A stretch of 49,713 nt of DNA, taken from positions 1 through 49,713 of the forward strand of contig CAMZLK010000102.1 of the NCBI GenBank assembly GCA_947311475.1. Reading direction: 5' to 3'. Origin of the DNA: an uncultured Desulfocapsa sp. Lineage in GTDB: Bacteria; Desulfobacterota; Desulfobulbia; Desulfobulbales; Desulfocapsaceae. Each line of letters starts with the position of its first letter. The first letter of the stretch is position 1. The position numbers and the translations under genes are program-made. Below the pieces are notes generated by a model, which saw nothing but the letters and a program-made list of their open reading frames with translations, had not been told where the DNA came from and did no database searches. Below are positions 1 to 7,685 of this stretch, piece after piece.

Positions 1-130
1 CAGGATAACTAAGGATATCTTGTTTGAGAGAAAATGTCCAGTTTTAAACGTAACTTCTTAAAGTTGTTTTATAAAGGTGATAGGATAAAATCACCCTGGT
101 GCGTAAGCAGTTAAGCTGGATATTTAATAC
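1..130. other. Gene-free left edge
   Basis: No gene can be supported here. A short open frame runs in from the left edge and stops at 59-61, but it is too short to recognise as the end of a gene. A small hairpin (GGTGA/TCACC, 76-95) is followed by GCGTAAGCAGTTA. The reverse complement of that stretch resembles the GTAACTGCTTACGG motif inside the repeat at 5883-6190. Confidence 0.4.
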
Positions 131-167
131 AAAAAAGGCCTGCCGGATTCTTCCGACAGGCCTTTTT
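131..167. terminator. Bidirectional intrinsic terminator
   Basis: The stem AAAAAGGCCTG-CCGG pairs with CCGA-CAGGCCTTTTT around an ATTCTT loop. It has a T tract on the right for plus-strand transcripts and an A tract on the left that gives a T tract for minus-strand transcripts. It would stop perR transcription from the right and whatever lies to the left of the window. Confidence 0.85.
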
Positions 168-212
168 GTATGTCTCAGAAAGTGAATTTGCCACCCTCAA
201 AGTGTGTACAAT

Positions 213-356
213 TTAGCGCATTGCTTCATAATTCCTGCAATAAAAAATAAGAATATATGAGTGTCATACAATATCAAGATGTTGCAAATAGAGCACCAAT
301 CTAGCGATCAAAGAGAGACCTTCGAGGCACTTATTTGCGGTTTATCTGCATTAGTT
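213..356 (-). repeat. Family B intergenic repeat, copy B1
   Basis: On the minus strand this segment starts TAACTAATGCAGATAAACCG, continues through AAATAAGTGCCTCGAAGG and a CTCTCTTTGATCGCTA block, and ends with TTATTTTTTATTGCAGG then AATTATGAAGCAATGCGCT. The same order of blocks recurs at 5883-6190, 30432-30883 and 35284-35394, and its end block recurs at 4965-5020. The core end abuts the perR stop codon, so perR termination lies in or against the repeat. Confidence 0.75.
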
Positions 357-770
357 AATCAGTACCTCTTCATCCTCTATACCATTGCATGTGCTGCAGA
401 CACCAGAGAATTCAATGTGGTGTCCAAGTACCTGGTAGTGGCTGAGCTCCGCTGCCGCTTGATCAATATCTGCCATCACAGGAATTTCAATATCCTCTAC
501 TTTTCCACAGCTGATACATCGAATATGGTAGTGAGGGTGAGTGGTGGCATCAAATCGTTTTTGCGTTCCACCTACTTCAATTTTTAAGATAATTCCAGTT
601 TCTGCCATGAGTTCAAGGTTTCTGTATACAGTACCTAATCCGATGCGTGGAAGACGTTTACGCACCATGTCATATACTTCGTTGGCGGTTGGATGCGAAG
701 TTACTTTTTCAAGTTCTTCAAGGATGATTTGACGTTGAGTTGTCAAACGCATTTGCGGATTAAGCTGCAT
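351..770 (-). CDS. perR: Fur-family peroxide-stress regulator, PerR type
   Basis: This is a metal-dependent repressor of 139 residues, with an N-terminal winged helix (about residues 9-75) and a C-terminal dimerisation domain. Two CxxC pairs (C85/C88 and C125/C128) form the structural zinc site. H26, D74, H80, H82 and D93 have exactly the spacing of the five regulatory-metal ligands of Bacillus PerR. That includes Asp rather than Glu at the last position, so PerR is favoured over Fur. The start at 770 is chosen because AGGAG sits 7 nt upstream; an in-frame ATG at 839 lacks this and would add a non-conserved leader. The gene stands alone, with a repeat on its 3' side and no peroxide-defence gene beside it. 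Confidence 0.85.
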   Translation of the reverse strand: MQLNPQMRLTTQRQIILEELEKVTSHPTANEVYDMVRKRLPRIGLGTVYRNLELMAETGIILKIEVGGTQKRFDATTHPHYHIRCISCGKVEDIEIPVMADIDQAAAELSHYQVLGHHIEFSGVCSTCNGIEDEEVLIN

Positions 771-811
771 TGGTGTCTCCTGGAATGAGTAGTAATTATT
801 ACCGTTGGTTG

Positions 812-839
812 ATAATAGACTAAAATTCTGAAATATCAA
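812..839 (-). promoter_or_regulatory. Putative sigma-70 promoter of perR
   Basis: Read on the minus strand, TTGATA and TATTAT are separated by 16 bp and lie about 40 bp upstream of the perR start. A loose AT-rich dyad (TATTATCA ... GTAATAATTA) overlaps the -10 and could be an autoregulatory PerR site, but the match is weak. Confidence 0.5.
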
Positions 840-922
840 GGGAAAAATACAAAGAAACTTGATGGTGCGGGGCGGGGATCTTGTTAAAATGGTGGGGAAA
901 TATCCATAAATTACTAGTCTTC

Positions 923-2203
923 CTAACTTATTAAAGGGTTATAATAACCAAGTTGTAAGCGGGGAAATTTTTCTTTTATTTTCACAAGCCATTCTTTCAT
1001 GCCCATTGATTCGGCAGAACGATCGAAGTTAATACTTTGTAAATAATATTCAGGATCCATATTCAAGTTTCGCAATTGAATACGGTTTGGCTGAAAAGTG
1101 TTAAGCAGTGAACACAGGGCGTCGAATTCCGGAAAAGAATCGGTGAATCCCGGAAGGATAAAATAGTTCAAAGAAACAAACTTTCCCTCTCCTTTCATCA
1201 CTCGAATGGATTCAAGGACATCAGAAATGGAAAAATTCTGTGGGCGGTAGTAATTATGGTGGTATGTTTCCTGGGCCGAGTTAATGCTCACCCGAAGACT
1301 GTCGAGCCCGGCATCTGACAGGCGTTTAACATTTCGCGGTATGCTTGCATTTGAGTTTAGATTGATTGTTCCTTTATCGGTTTTTTTTCTAATTGCAATG
1401 ATCGCTTTTTCAATGGTATCCGTCTGCAGTAGGGGTTCTCCCTCACAACCTTGTCCAAAACTCACAATGGCATCTTCTGCGGTTTGTAGGTGGTGAATGG
1501 CAACCTGGCTGATTTCGGCAGGTGTTGGTACAAATTGGATTCTGTCCTGGGTCGCGGAACATTTTCCGGATGTCTGGAGAGAGATACACCCCACACACCT
1601 TGCATTGCAGACGGGGGATGTTGGGAGGGGGGCCTCCCAACGACCCAAAAAATAGTTCCTGGCAGCAGGGCATGCGTAGGTGAGACAACATTTGCCAAGA
1701 TGTTGAATGAGGCGGTTTTCTCTGTTTTCTCGAAGTTTTTTTGCGGTTTTTGAATTTATCAGTGCCTGGTTGAATTGGGCACAGTCCTGGCGAATATCCT
1801 GATCACTGCGAAACGCTGTTACCCAAAACCGTTCATCATACCACCCTAACGCGGTATAGGCAAAAAGCGGCAGTCGTGGAGCATTTTCAGTTGTCTGGTA
1901 AGCACTGTTTAATATTGCTGTGTGTGCAGGAGACATGAAGGCCGCTACGGCCTGAATTTGTTTTCCTGAAAATGGATCTTCTTCGAGTAGTAAAGCTTCC
2001 CCTGTTTTGCGGTTACAACCAATGGGCAGACGACCGGGAAGCACAAAAAGTTCGGAACCTTCCGGCAGGGGAATGAAATCAGTTTTTGGCGGAAGCCGGA
2101 AATTGCCCACGCTCATGCCTGCGGCGTGTAGATCCTGGAAATCAGATATGTTTCCATGGATATCAGCGTAAACAAGAACAGGCTGTCCTTCAGGGTGGAT
2201 CAC
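923..2203 (-). CDS. Radical SAM protein of unknown substrate
   Basis: This is a 426-residue protein with the radical SAM signature CNARCVGC (CX3CX2C) near residue 200. It is preceded by about 190 residues rich in aromatic residues and Cys, and followed by a (beta/alpha)-type core with FGQGCEGEPLL, consistent with SAM binding. It should use a [4Fe-4S] cluster and S-adenosylmethionine, but I cannot assign a substrate. The start is GTG, overlapping the stop of the upstream gene as GTGA, so translation is probably coupled. The first 20 residues contain a YADIHGN motif. It is the last gene of a minus-strand set with glycogen phosphorylase and an unknown 142-residue protein. No clear terminator follows. 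Confidence 0.85.
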   Translation of the reverse strand: MIHPEGQPVLVYADIHGNISDFQDLHAAGMSVGNFRLPPKTDFIPLPEGSELFVLPGRLPIGCNRKTGEALLLEEDPFSGKQIQAVAAFMSPAHTAILNSAYQTTENAPRLPLFAYTALGWYDERFWVTAFRSDQDIRQDCAQFNQALINSKTAKKLRENRENRLIQHLGKCCLTYACPAARNYFLGRWEAPLPTSPVCNARCVGCISLQTSGKCSATQDRIQFVPTPAEISQVAIHHLQTAEDAIVSFGQGCEGEPLLQTDTIEKAIIAIRKKTDKGTINLNSNASIPRNVKRLSDAGLDSLRVSINSAQETYHHNYYRPQNFSISDVLESIRVMKGEGKFVSLNYFILPGFTDSFPEFDALCSLLNTFQPNRIQLRNLNMDPEYYLQSINFDRSAESMGMKEWLVKIKEKFPRLQLGYYNPLIS

Positions 2204-2628
2204 TGCGGTGGTCTGAGAATTTTAAAAATCGAATCAATGGCCCTGTAAATATCAATATCTTCACCAAATATGTCTTCAATGGCAGGATTGTTAATAAGAT
2301 CCTCAATCACATAGCCGGTAAGATAGAGACTTAAAATATTTGGATCCTGAATGAGGGTCCGAATGGGCGCAACCTTTATCTGGATATCAAACTCCTCCAT
2401 CTTGGGCAGCTTTTTCAGCTGTTCAGCAAAAGCATCACGCACAGCCTGAACTGAATTGATTTCAAGAACTTCACGGTCAATGAGACGTTGCGTGACTCGT
2501 GTTGCAAATTCTTCAGCATTATCACGGGCTTTGTTGAGAATAAAACGTCTTTCTCTTTCCCTTTTTCTGTCAATGGCACGGATGGTTTTATCTGTGGCAT
2601 TGGTCGCACTTATATGAGCTTTAGCCAT
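2200..2628 (-). CDS. Conserved-looking hypothetical protein
   Basis: I do not recognise this 142-residue soluble protein. It has no signal peptide or membrane segment. The first 50 residues are very basic and charged (RKRERERRF), probably helical. The C-terminal half is acidic, with LYLTGYVIEDLINNPAIED. The start at 2628 is chosen because GAGGAG lies about 7 nt upstream; the longer frame from 2670 has no such site. It lies 101 nt downstream of glgP and shares a 4-nt overlap with the radical SAM gene, so the two are probably translated together and may act together. Confidence 0.75.
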   Translation of the reverse strand: MAKAHISATNATDKTIRAIDRKRERERRFILNKARDNAEEFATRVTQRLIDREVLEINSVQAVRDAFAEQLKKLPKMEEFDIQIKVAPIRTLIQDPNILSLYLTGYVIEDLINNPAIEDIFGEDIDIYRAIDSIFKILRPPQ

Positions 2629-2729
2629 TATGTTCTCCTCTGGAGGAAGCTGTGATTCTAATTTTGTCAAAAGTTACAGCATAAAGAAAAATCTTCCAAT
2701 CAAAATCTGCTGTTTTGCTCACGATTCCC

Positions 2730-4931
2730 TTATTCGTTGCTGTTATAGAGTGCAGCAAAGTTATCCATAGTGCTTTGTAACTCGGAAGGGAGGTCCAAGT
2801 TGTATTTTTGCAGATATTCTGCTGCCATTCGATGGGTATTAAAGATGGGAGTATTCAGACAGAGATTCATGATTGCCTTATCTAAGAAACGGGACTGCGC
2901 ATCTACCTCATAAAACTCCTCAAGAACCAGGGGTAAAGTTTGATAAAACGATACGGAATCTTCAGCATAAAGCAGGGATTCGGGGGATTCGCTAAGATCC
3001 GCTTCATCAACTGGCCCTTCATGACCAAATTTCCATCCTGTTTGTCCATCATGGTATCCTTCAACCCACCAACCATCCATGATAGAAAGGTTAGGGACAC
3101 CATTAAGAGCAGCTTTCATTCCACTGGTTCCGGAAGCCTCAAGGGGACGTTTGGGATTATTGAGCCAGATGTGAACACCGGAAACCAGCATCTTTGCGAT
3201 ATGCATGTCATAGTTCGGAATGAAGATGAGATTCACCAGTCCGTTACTCTTTATGTGCAGCTCCTTCTGGTAATTAAGGATCAGTTTGATCACTGATTTC
3301 CCTGGTTCATCAGCCGGGTGTGCTTTTCCCGAGAAAAGGAAATTGACAGGCCAGTTATTGTCCACTGCTATGGCACAGAGTGTGTCAAGATTATCAAAAA
3401 TGAGATCTGCTCGTTTATAGGTTGAGAAGCGTCTTGCGAAACCAACAGTAAATACTTTCGGGTTAAGCTTTGTGTCGTAATCAATGATATTGGAATAATG
3501 ATTGGGAGGATCAATCCAGGTGCTGGTCATCTGGTTGCGATGGTGCAGGAGCATTTTATTGATGTAGTCATAAAGAATTGCTGTGTCCTTTTCCCATGCC
3601 CGCTGGAGATATGTTCTGAAGTGATTATCGTTTTTGAGTTGAACTGTATTTTGTAATACTCCTGGATTCTCCCTCCACTTCTTCAGTTCAGGAAAGCTGT
3701 CAAAGAGTTTAGCCCTGGCTTCACTTATCCAGGTTAAATGGTGGACACCATTGGTAATGGCGGTGATCTTATTGGCGAAAGCGGGAAATTGCTTATGGGT
3801 AACGTCTCTGTGTAATCTGCTGACACTGTTTGCCGTACGGTTCACCCGCATGGCAAGGGTTGTGAAATTGTAGGAGTGTGGAGAGTCGTCGTCATGTGCG
3901 AGCAATTCGAGGATATGTCTGCACGATTTGTGGCTTATTCCTGCGTATACGGCTTTGTTGAAACGATCATGACCGGCTTTTACAGGTGTGTGGATGGTGT
4001 AAACCAGTTTGCGGGCAACTTTATCAGCAGCCGCCATGATCATATCGTCACTTGCAAGGGATAGGTCTGTGTGTTGATGGCTTTTTATAAGCTCTTCGGC
4101 AATTAGTTGCAGGGCAACAACAACACCATGTTGTTCATTGAGGTGCAGGGTATACGAGCTGATACCAATCGCTTGAAGCACAGGTAAAATACCGGTTCCC
4201 AGCATTCGCCTCTGCGTGGCTTTAATGATCGATGATTCAGAATTATAGAGTTGCCCGGCTGCGTCCCGGATGGGGGATGGGTTGCCAGCCAGTGAAAAAT
4301 CGAGCAGCAGTTCAGGCACAAAGTAATCAAGGCTGTGGTTTACTTCCATCTTCATCCACACCTGAGCAGTGGCCATTGTTTCCTGGTCATATTCATTGAC
4401 GAACGGGACTTCGATCTGCAGTGGTTCTTCCGGGGTTTCAGGATTCTTGAGAAGATACAGTCCGGGGGTATCTTCCGGGTGCCACTCAACGGATTGGGCA
4501 ATCTGCCCAATTTTAGAATCAACTATCTGGGAGAAGTATCCATGCCGGTAAAGCAGGCTGACCGCAACAACGGGAATATGGCAATCTGCAAAGCTTTTTA
4601 GTGTATCTCCAGCAAGAACACCTAGTCCACCACCATAACAGGGGATTTTTTCAGGTCCCTGGAAAAGTTTGTTGACAAACTTTTTGAGCCGTGGATCTAT
4701 GGAATCTGTTTTTTCCAGATCAGTCAATTTGTCTTTAATGGGGTGAAAAACATCAGGATCTGCTCCGATTTCCATGGAAATATAAACAACGGAGTTTTGA
4801 TCTGCTCCAGTAATGTTATTCCAGACCTTATCAAAGACTTTCTGGGAGACACCAAAAAAGGTGCCAAAATTGTTTTTTGCCACTAGATCAAGAAGATTCA
4901 GGCTGTTATTGTTAAGGGCGCTTGTTGTCAT
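2730..4931 (-). CDS. glgP: Alpha-glucan (glycogen) phosphorylase, GT35
   Basis: This enzyme releases glucose-1-phosphate from alpha-1,4-glucan using inorganic phosphate and pyridoxal phosphate. At 733 residues it is of the AlgP-like bacterial group, shorter than the classical ~800-840 residue enzymes. Visible family motifs are IPCYGGGLGVLAGD near residue 100, ITNGVH near 400, the GFARRFSTYKRADL segment near 505, and the PLP-binding segment EASGTSGMKAALNG with the Schiff-base lysine near 605, followed by MDGWWVEG. No strong ribosome-binding site precedes the ATG, and a family B repeat end lies 34 nt upstream. The two following genes run in the same direction, so glycogen use may be co-expressed with the radical SAM enzyme. 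Confidence 0.93.
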   Translation of the reverse strand: MTTSALNNNSLNLLDLVAKNNFGTFFGVSQKVFDKVWNNITGADQNSVVYISMEIGADPDVFHPIKDKLTDLEKTDSIDPRLKKFVNKLFQGPEKIPCYGGGLGVLAGDTLKSFADCHIPVVAVSLLYRHGYFSQIVDSKIGQIAQSVEWHPEDTPGLYLLKNPETPEEPLQIEVPFVNEYDQETMATAQVWMKMEVNHSLDYFVPELLLDFSLAGNPSPIRDAAGQLYNSESSIIKATQRRMLGTGILPVLQAIGISSYTLHLNEQHGVVVALQLIAEELIKSHQHTDLSLASDDMIMAAADKVARKLVYTIHTPVKAGHDRFNKAVYAGISHKSCRHILELLAHDDDSPHSYNFTTLAMRVNRTANSVSRLHRDVTHKQFPAFANKITAITNGVHHLTWISEARAKLFDSFPELKKWRENPGVLQNTVQLKNDNHFRTYLQRAWEKDTAILYDYINKMLLHHRNQMTSTWIDPPNHYSNIIDYDTKLNPKVFTVGFARRFSTYKRADLIFDNLDTLCAIAVDNNWPVNFLFSGKAHPADEPGKSVIKLILNYQKELHIKSNGLVNLIFIPNYDMHIAKMLVSGVHIWLNNPKRPLEASGTSGMKAALNGVPNLSIMDGWWVEGYHDGQTGWKFGHEGPVDEADLSESPESLLYAEDSVSFYQTLPLVLEEFYEVDAQSRFLDKAIMNLCLNTPIFNTHRMAAEYLQKYNLDLPSELQSTMDNFAALYNSNE

Positions 4932-4964
4932 AATGAATAAATTATTTAGTGGAAGATGGTTTTT

Positions 4965-5020
4965 ATCAGTGCCTTACTCCATAATTCCTGCAATAAATAA
5001 CAAGAAATTATGAAGTGCAA
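4965..5020 (-). repeat. Family B repeat end, copy B5
   Basis: On the minus strand this reads CTTGTTATTTATTGCAGGAA then TTATGGAGTAAGGCACTGAT. It matches the end block of the repeat upstream of skp and aspC. It sits 34 bp upstream of glgP. The rest of the glgP-pal gap (4932-5303) is AT-rich; a partial TTATGGAGTA copy near 5090 is on the plus strand, and no gene is visible. Confidence 0.7.
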
Positions 5021-5224
5021 TTAATCTCAAGTAGAAAACATCCACAGAATACAATCGGTGAACAGAGGAAATCTTAGTATCTGTTCCTTATGGAGTAGGT
5101 TTCTTACAAAAAATAACGAGAAAAAGAGTTGTACAATTCTAACAATTGATTTTCATCCCTGATCATATCATGGTGTAAGGAAAACGTCTGGTTTTATTTC
5201 TTTTTAAAAAGTAGGATCAAAAGT

Positions 5225-5252
5225 TTGATTTCAGTAGCTTATGTACTATTGT
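5225..5252 (+). promoter_or_regulatory. Possible promoter of the Pal-like gene
   Basis: TTGATT and TATTGT are separated by 16 bp, about 50 bp upstream of the start codon. The -10 is a mediocre match. Confidence 0.35.
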
Positions 5253-5303
5253 AAAAAACAATGCTATCTGTAATATGTCACGGTTTTTCCATAGGAGGAG
5301 TAC

Positions 5304-5810
5304 ATGAACGACAGAAATTTTTTTTATGTTGGAATACTTTTCATCGTCCTTGTATTGTCTGCATGCAGTGGTAAAAATACTGATGAGACCAAAATGCCCA
5401 CTGAACAGGATTCCACAGCCATTGGTCGGGAGGAATCCCTTGAGTCAAAATCAATAGGTATTATGGAGGGCCGGACAACTGGTCCCATGTTACCCGTCTA
5501 TTTTGGATATGACAGCTACACTATCCGAGGAGATCAGGCTCCCAGGATGAAAGTGAATGTTGATTATCTAAAAGGTGAAGAGCAGGTTAAGATACGTATT
5601 GAAGGGAACTGTGATCCTCGCGGAACAAGGGAATATAATCTGGCCCTTGGTGAAAAACGTGCTTTGGTTGCTAAAAAATATTTAATTAATATGGGTATTG
5701 CATCTGCTAGAATAACCACGGTGAGTCTGGGTGAGGAAAAAATCCTTCTTCATGGGCATGATGAAATGTCATGGGCTCAGAATCGTCGTGATGATTTTGT
5801 GGTTGAGTAA
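5304..5810 (+). CDS. pal: Pal-like OmpA-domain lipoprotein
   Basis: This is a 168-residue lipoprotein with a type II signal peptide ending in the lipobox LSAC (Cys near residue 21). A low-complexity linker and an OmpA C-terminal peptidoglycan-binding domain (about 63-168) follow. The domain shows VYFGYDSYTI, IEGNCDPRGTREYN and the closing AQNRRDDF motif, where Asp and Arg bind diaminopimelate. It should tether the outer membrane to the cell wall as in the Tol-Pal system, but no tol genes adjoin it. AGGAGGAG precedes the ATG. The short linker and absence of tolB upstream leave open a Pal-like paralogue rather than the Tol partner. Confidence 0.85.
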   Translation: MNDRNFFYVGILFIVLVLSACSGKNTDETKMPTEQDSTAIGREESLESKSIGIMEGRTTGPMLPVYFGYDSYTIRGDQAPRMKVNVDYLKGEEQVKIRIEGNCDPRGTREYNLALGEKRALVAKKYLINMGIASARITTVSLGEEKILLHGHDEMSWAQNRRDDFVVE

Positions 5811-5882
5811 AAAAGCATGATCCTTTATTTGACCTATGGGGATGTCGTGATTATCAGTTGCAGAGAGAATTTCAATGGTAAC

Positions 5883-6190
5883 CTAACGCAGGTAAACGAC
5901 AAGTAAGTGTTTCGAAGATCTCTCTTCGGTCGCTATCTGTTTCTATATGGTAACTACTCACGGGGTAAGCGAACTTACTTTCGCAAACCACTGATTTTGT
6001 AACTGCTTACGGGGTGCTGCAGCTTTTCGAAGGCAGGCTGGCGCAGCGTACAGGTTATACGTACGTCAGCGTAACTGCGGAAAGATGCGGTGCTCTGTGA
6101 GCCGTTACGCTATATGTAATATTTTGATATTAATTAAACTCCCAATATCCTTGTTTTTTACCACAGGAATTATGGAGTAAGGCACTAATG
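5883..6190 (+). repeat. Family B intergenic repeat, copy B2 (long form)
   Basis: The element begins CTAACGCAGGTAAACGACAA then GTAAGTG. It includes a GAAG-ATCTCT-CTTC hairpin and ends TCCTTGTTTTTTACCACAGG then AATTATGGAGTAAGGCACTAATG. The middle is longer than in other copies and holds GTAACTACTCACGGGGT and GTAACTGCTTACGGGGT about 50 bp apart, plus inverted AGCGTAAC/GTTACGCT. It fills nearly the whole pal-skp gap (5811-6216). A weak promoter (TTGATA 6124-6129, TATCCT 6146-6151, 16-bp spacer) lies inside it, so skp may be transcribed from the repeat. Confidence 0.75.
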
Positions 6191-6217
6191 CATTTTTACA
6201 AACAGGAGAGAAGTTGA
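6188..6217 (+). other. Possible leader mini-ORF upstream of skp
   Basis: GGAG at 6174-6177 inside the repeat end is followed by ATG at 6188 and nine codons (MHFYKQERS). The TGA stop overlaps the skp ATG as TGATG. It could couple skp translation to the repeat, or be chance. A similar arrangement follows the repeat upstream of aspC. Confidence 0.2.
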
Positions 6218-6744
6218 TGTTGAAACGTATAATGATAGTAGTAACTTTGGTGGTACTTGCAGGTTTTACCCTTGGCAGCAGCACTGCTCGTGCTGAGTCT
6301 CAAAAGATTGGTGTTATGAACATTCAGAAAGTGCTCCTTGAATCTTCAGCAGGCCGTAAAGCAAAGGAAGTCTTTGAAAAAAGAATGAACGAATTGCAGA
6401 AAAAATTCAAAACTGAGCAGGATGCATTGGTCAAACTGCAGAAGGAAATTGAAAAGAAAAGCTCAGCCTGGAGCAAAGAGAAAAAGGGTGAAAAAATTCG
6501 TGAACTGCAGTTGGGGCAACGGGAAATGCAGGTGAAGAGCGAAGATGCCAAAATGGAACTCAAGCAACTTCAAAACAAAGAACTTGAGCCTATCCTTAAA
6601 ATGCTGCAGACTGTTGTAAACAGCTATGGTGAAAAACATGGTTACTCTATTATCCTTGACTCCAAGGTTGCTGTTTTATATGCAGATTCCAGCATAGAAG
6701 TAAGTGATGCCGTAAAAAAAGAATTGGATAAGCGCATGAAGTAA
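6217..6744 (+). CDS. skp: Skp/OmpH-family periplasmic chaperone
   Basis: This 175-residue exported protein has a signal peptide of about 26 residues ending STARA. A short beta strand (KIGVMNIQKVL) follows, then a long charged helical hairpin (about 45-130) and a closing YGEKHGYSIILD strand. This is the OmpH fold, which holds unfolded outer-membrane proteins in the periplasm. The ATG at 6217 is preferred over the TTG one codon earlier because AGGAG lies 8 nt before it. Unlike many genomes it is not next to bamA or lpxD; it is monocistronic, between a repeat and a terminator. Confidence 0.85.
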   Translation: MLKRIMIVVTLVVLAGFTLGSSTARAESQKIGVMNIQKVLLESSAGRKAKEVFEKRMNELQKKFKTEQDALVKLQKEIEKKSSAWSKEKKGEKIRELQLGQREMQVKSEDAKMELKQLQNKELEPILKMLQTVVNSYGEKHGYSIILDSKVAVLYADSSIEVSDAVKKELDKRMK

Positions 6745-6781
6745 GAGTGTGGCCTAACTCTTAAAACACGGTGCTTTGGAA

Positions 6782-6820
6782 ACGATGTAAAGGGGTGAAG
6801 CCCCTTACATCGTTTTTTTC
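6782..6820 (+). terminator. Intrinsic terminator after skp
   Basis: ACGATGTAAAGGGG pairs with CCCCTTACATCGT around TGAAG and is followed by seven T. It separates skp from the next operon and supports starting the DUF3786 gene downstream of it. Confidence 0.9.
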
Positions 6821-6860
6821 TTTGAAGGTGTTTTTTTACTCCTTCTTAAAACGAGAAACT

Positions 6861-7685
6861 ATGCAACCTCTTGAATTTATAAAATTTACTCCCCGAACTA
6901 ACTGCGGAGAATGTGGTTATGCTGCATGCCTTGCCTTTGCAGCTGCAGTGACAAAAGGTGGTGAGAACCCCAGGAAATGTCCGTACGTTGATCCCTCCCA
7001 ATTTGGTGATGAGTTTTCCAGTGGTAAGCATGGCAAAGATGGTCTGGAAGGCGTAGGGAAACTGCTCGATGACAAAGATGTTGAATTAGTTGCTTACTTA
7101 AAAAGAAAGACCAGCCAGATTGATTTTGCCACAGCTGCTGAAGCCATTGGATGTACATGGTCTGGTCCTGAAAAAGATTGTCTGCTATTGCAATATTTCG
7201 GGCGGGATGTGGAAATCTCCCATGATGGTATTCTGATCGATGGAAAAGATGTTGAAGATCCCCGTGATCAGATTTTGCTCTATAATTACGTCCATTTTGC
7301 TGGTGGAGATAAACCAACTCAGGAATGGATCGGTATGGAATCCCTGCCTAATTCAATTTCTAAAATTCGTACCCTTCGAGTGTACTGTGAAGAACGAATC
7401 GCTGAGTTTTTTGCTGGAAAAACGGATCTTCTTAAAAAAATTGCACCACAACTTGGTGCAGAAGCTCTTAAGAACCCTGAGCAGAGCTGTTCCGCAGCGT
7501 TTTTTATTCCAGCTCTGCCACGACTGCCACTGTTTGTTCTTTTCTGGGATGAGGAAAAAGAGGATGGTTTTCCAGCTAAGGTCAAAGTCCTCTTTGATCA
7601 AAAAGTATTAGATTTTTTAGATATAGAGTCATTGGTCTTTGTTTGTGAAAGAATGGCAGAACGTTGGGTGGAATTAGGAAAATGA
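6861..7685 (+). CDS. [4Fe-4S]-domain DUF3786 protein
   Basis: This is a 274-residue soluble protein. Residues 1-45 carry NCGECGYAACLAFAAA followed by PRKCPY. That is the CX2CX4C...C arrangement of the PF04060-type iron-sulfur domain found in corrinoid/CO dehydrogenase proteins. The remainder matches the DUF3786 family of anaerobes, with unknown function. An electron-transfer or corrinoid-linked role is plausible but unproven. The start at 6861 (MQPLEF) is preferred because an upstream start would place the terminator hairpin inside the gene. Its stop overlaps the rfaE1 start (ATGA), making it the first gene of a packed operon through rlmB. Confidence 0.8.
   Translation: MQPLEFIKFTPRTNCGECGYAACLAFAAAVTKGGENPRKCPYVDPSQFGDEFSSGKHGKDGLEGVGKLLDDKDVELVAYLKRKTSQIDFATAAEAIGCTWSGPEKDCLLLQYFGRDVEISHDGILIDGKDVEDPRDQILLYNYVHFAGGDKPTQEWIGMESLPNSISKIRTLRVYCEERIAEFFAGKTDLLKKIAPQLGAEALKNPEQSCSAAFFIPALPRLPLFVLFWDEEKEDGFPAKVKVLFDQKVLDFLDIESLVFVCERMAERWVELGK

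Noticed and set aside
261..587. Plus-strand frame of 108 codons
   Set aside because: It lies antisense to perR and starts inside repeat B1.
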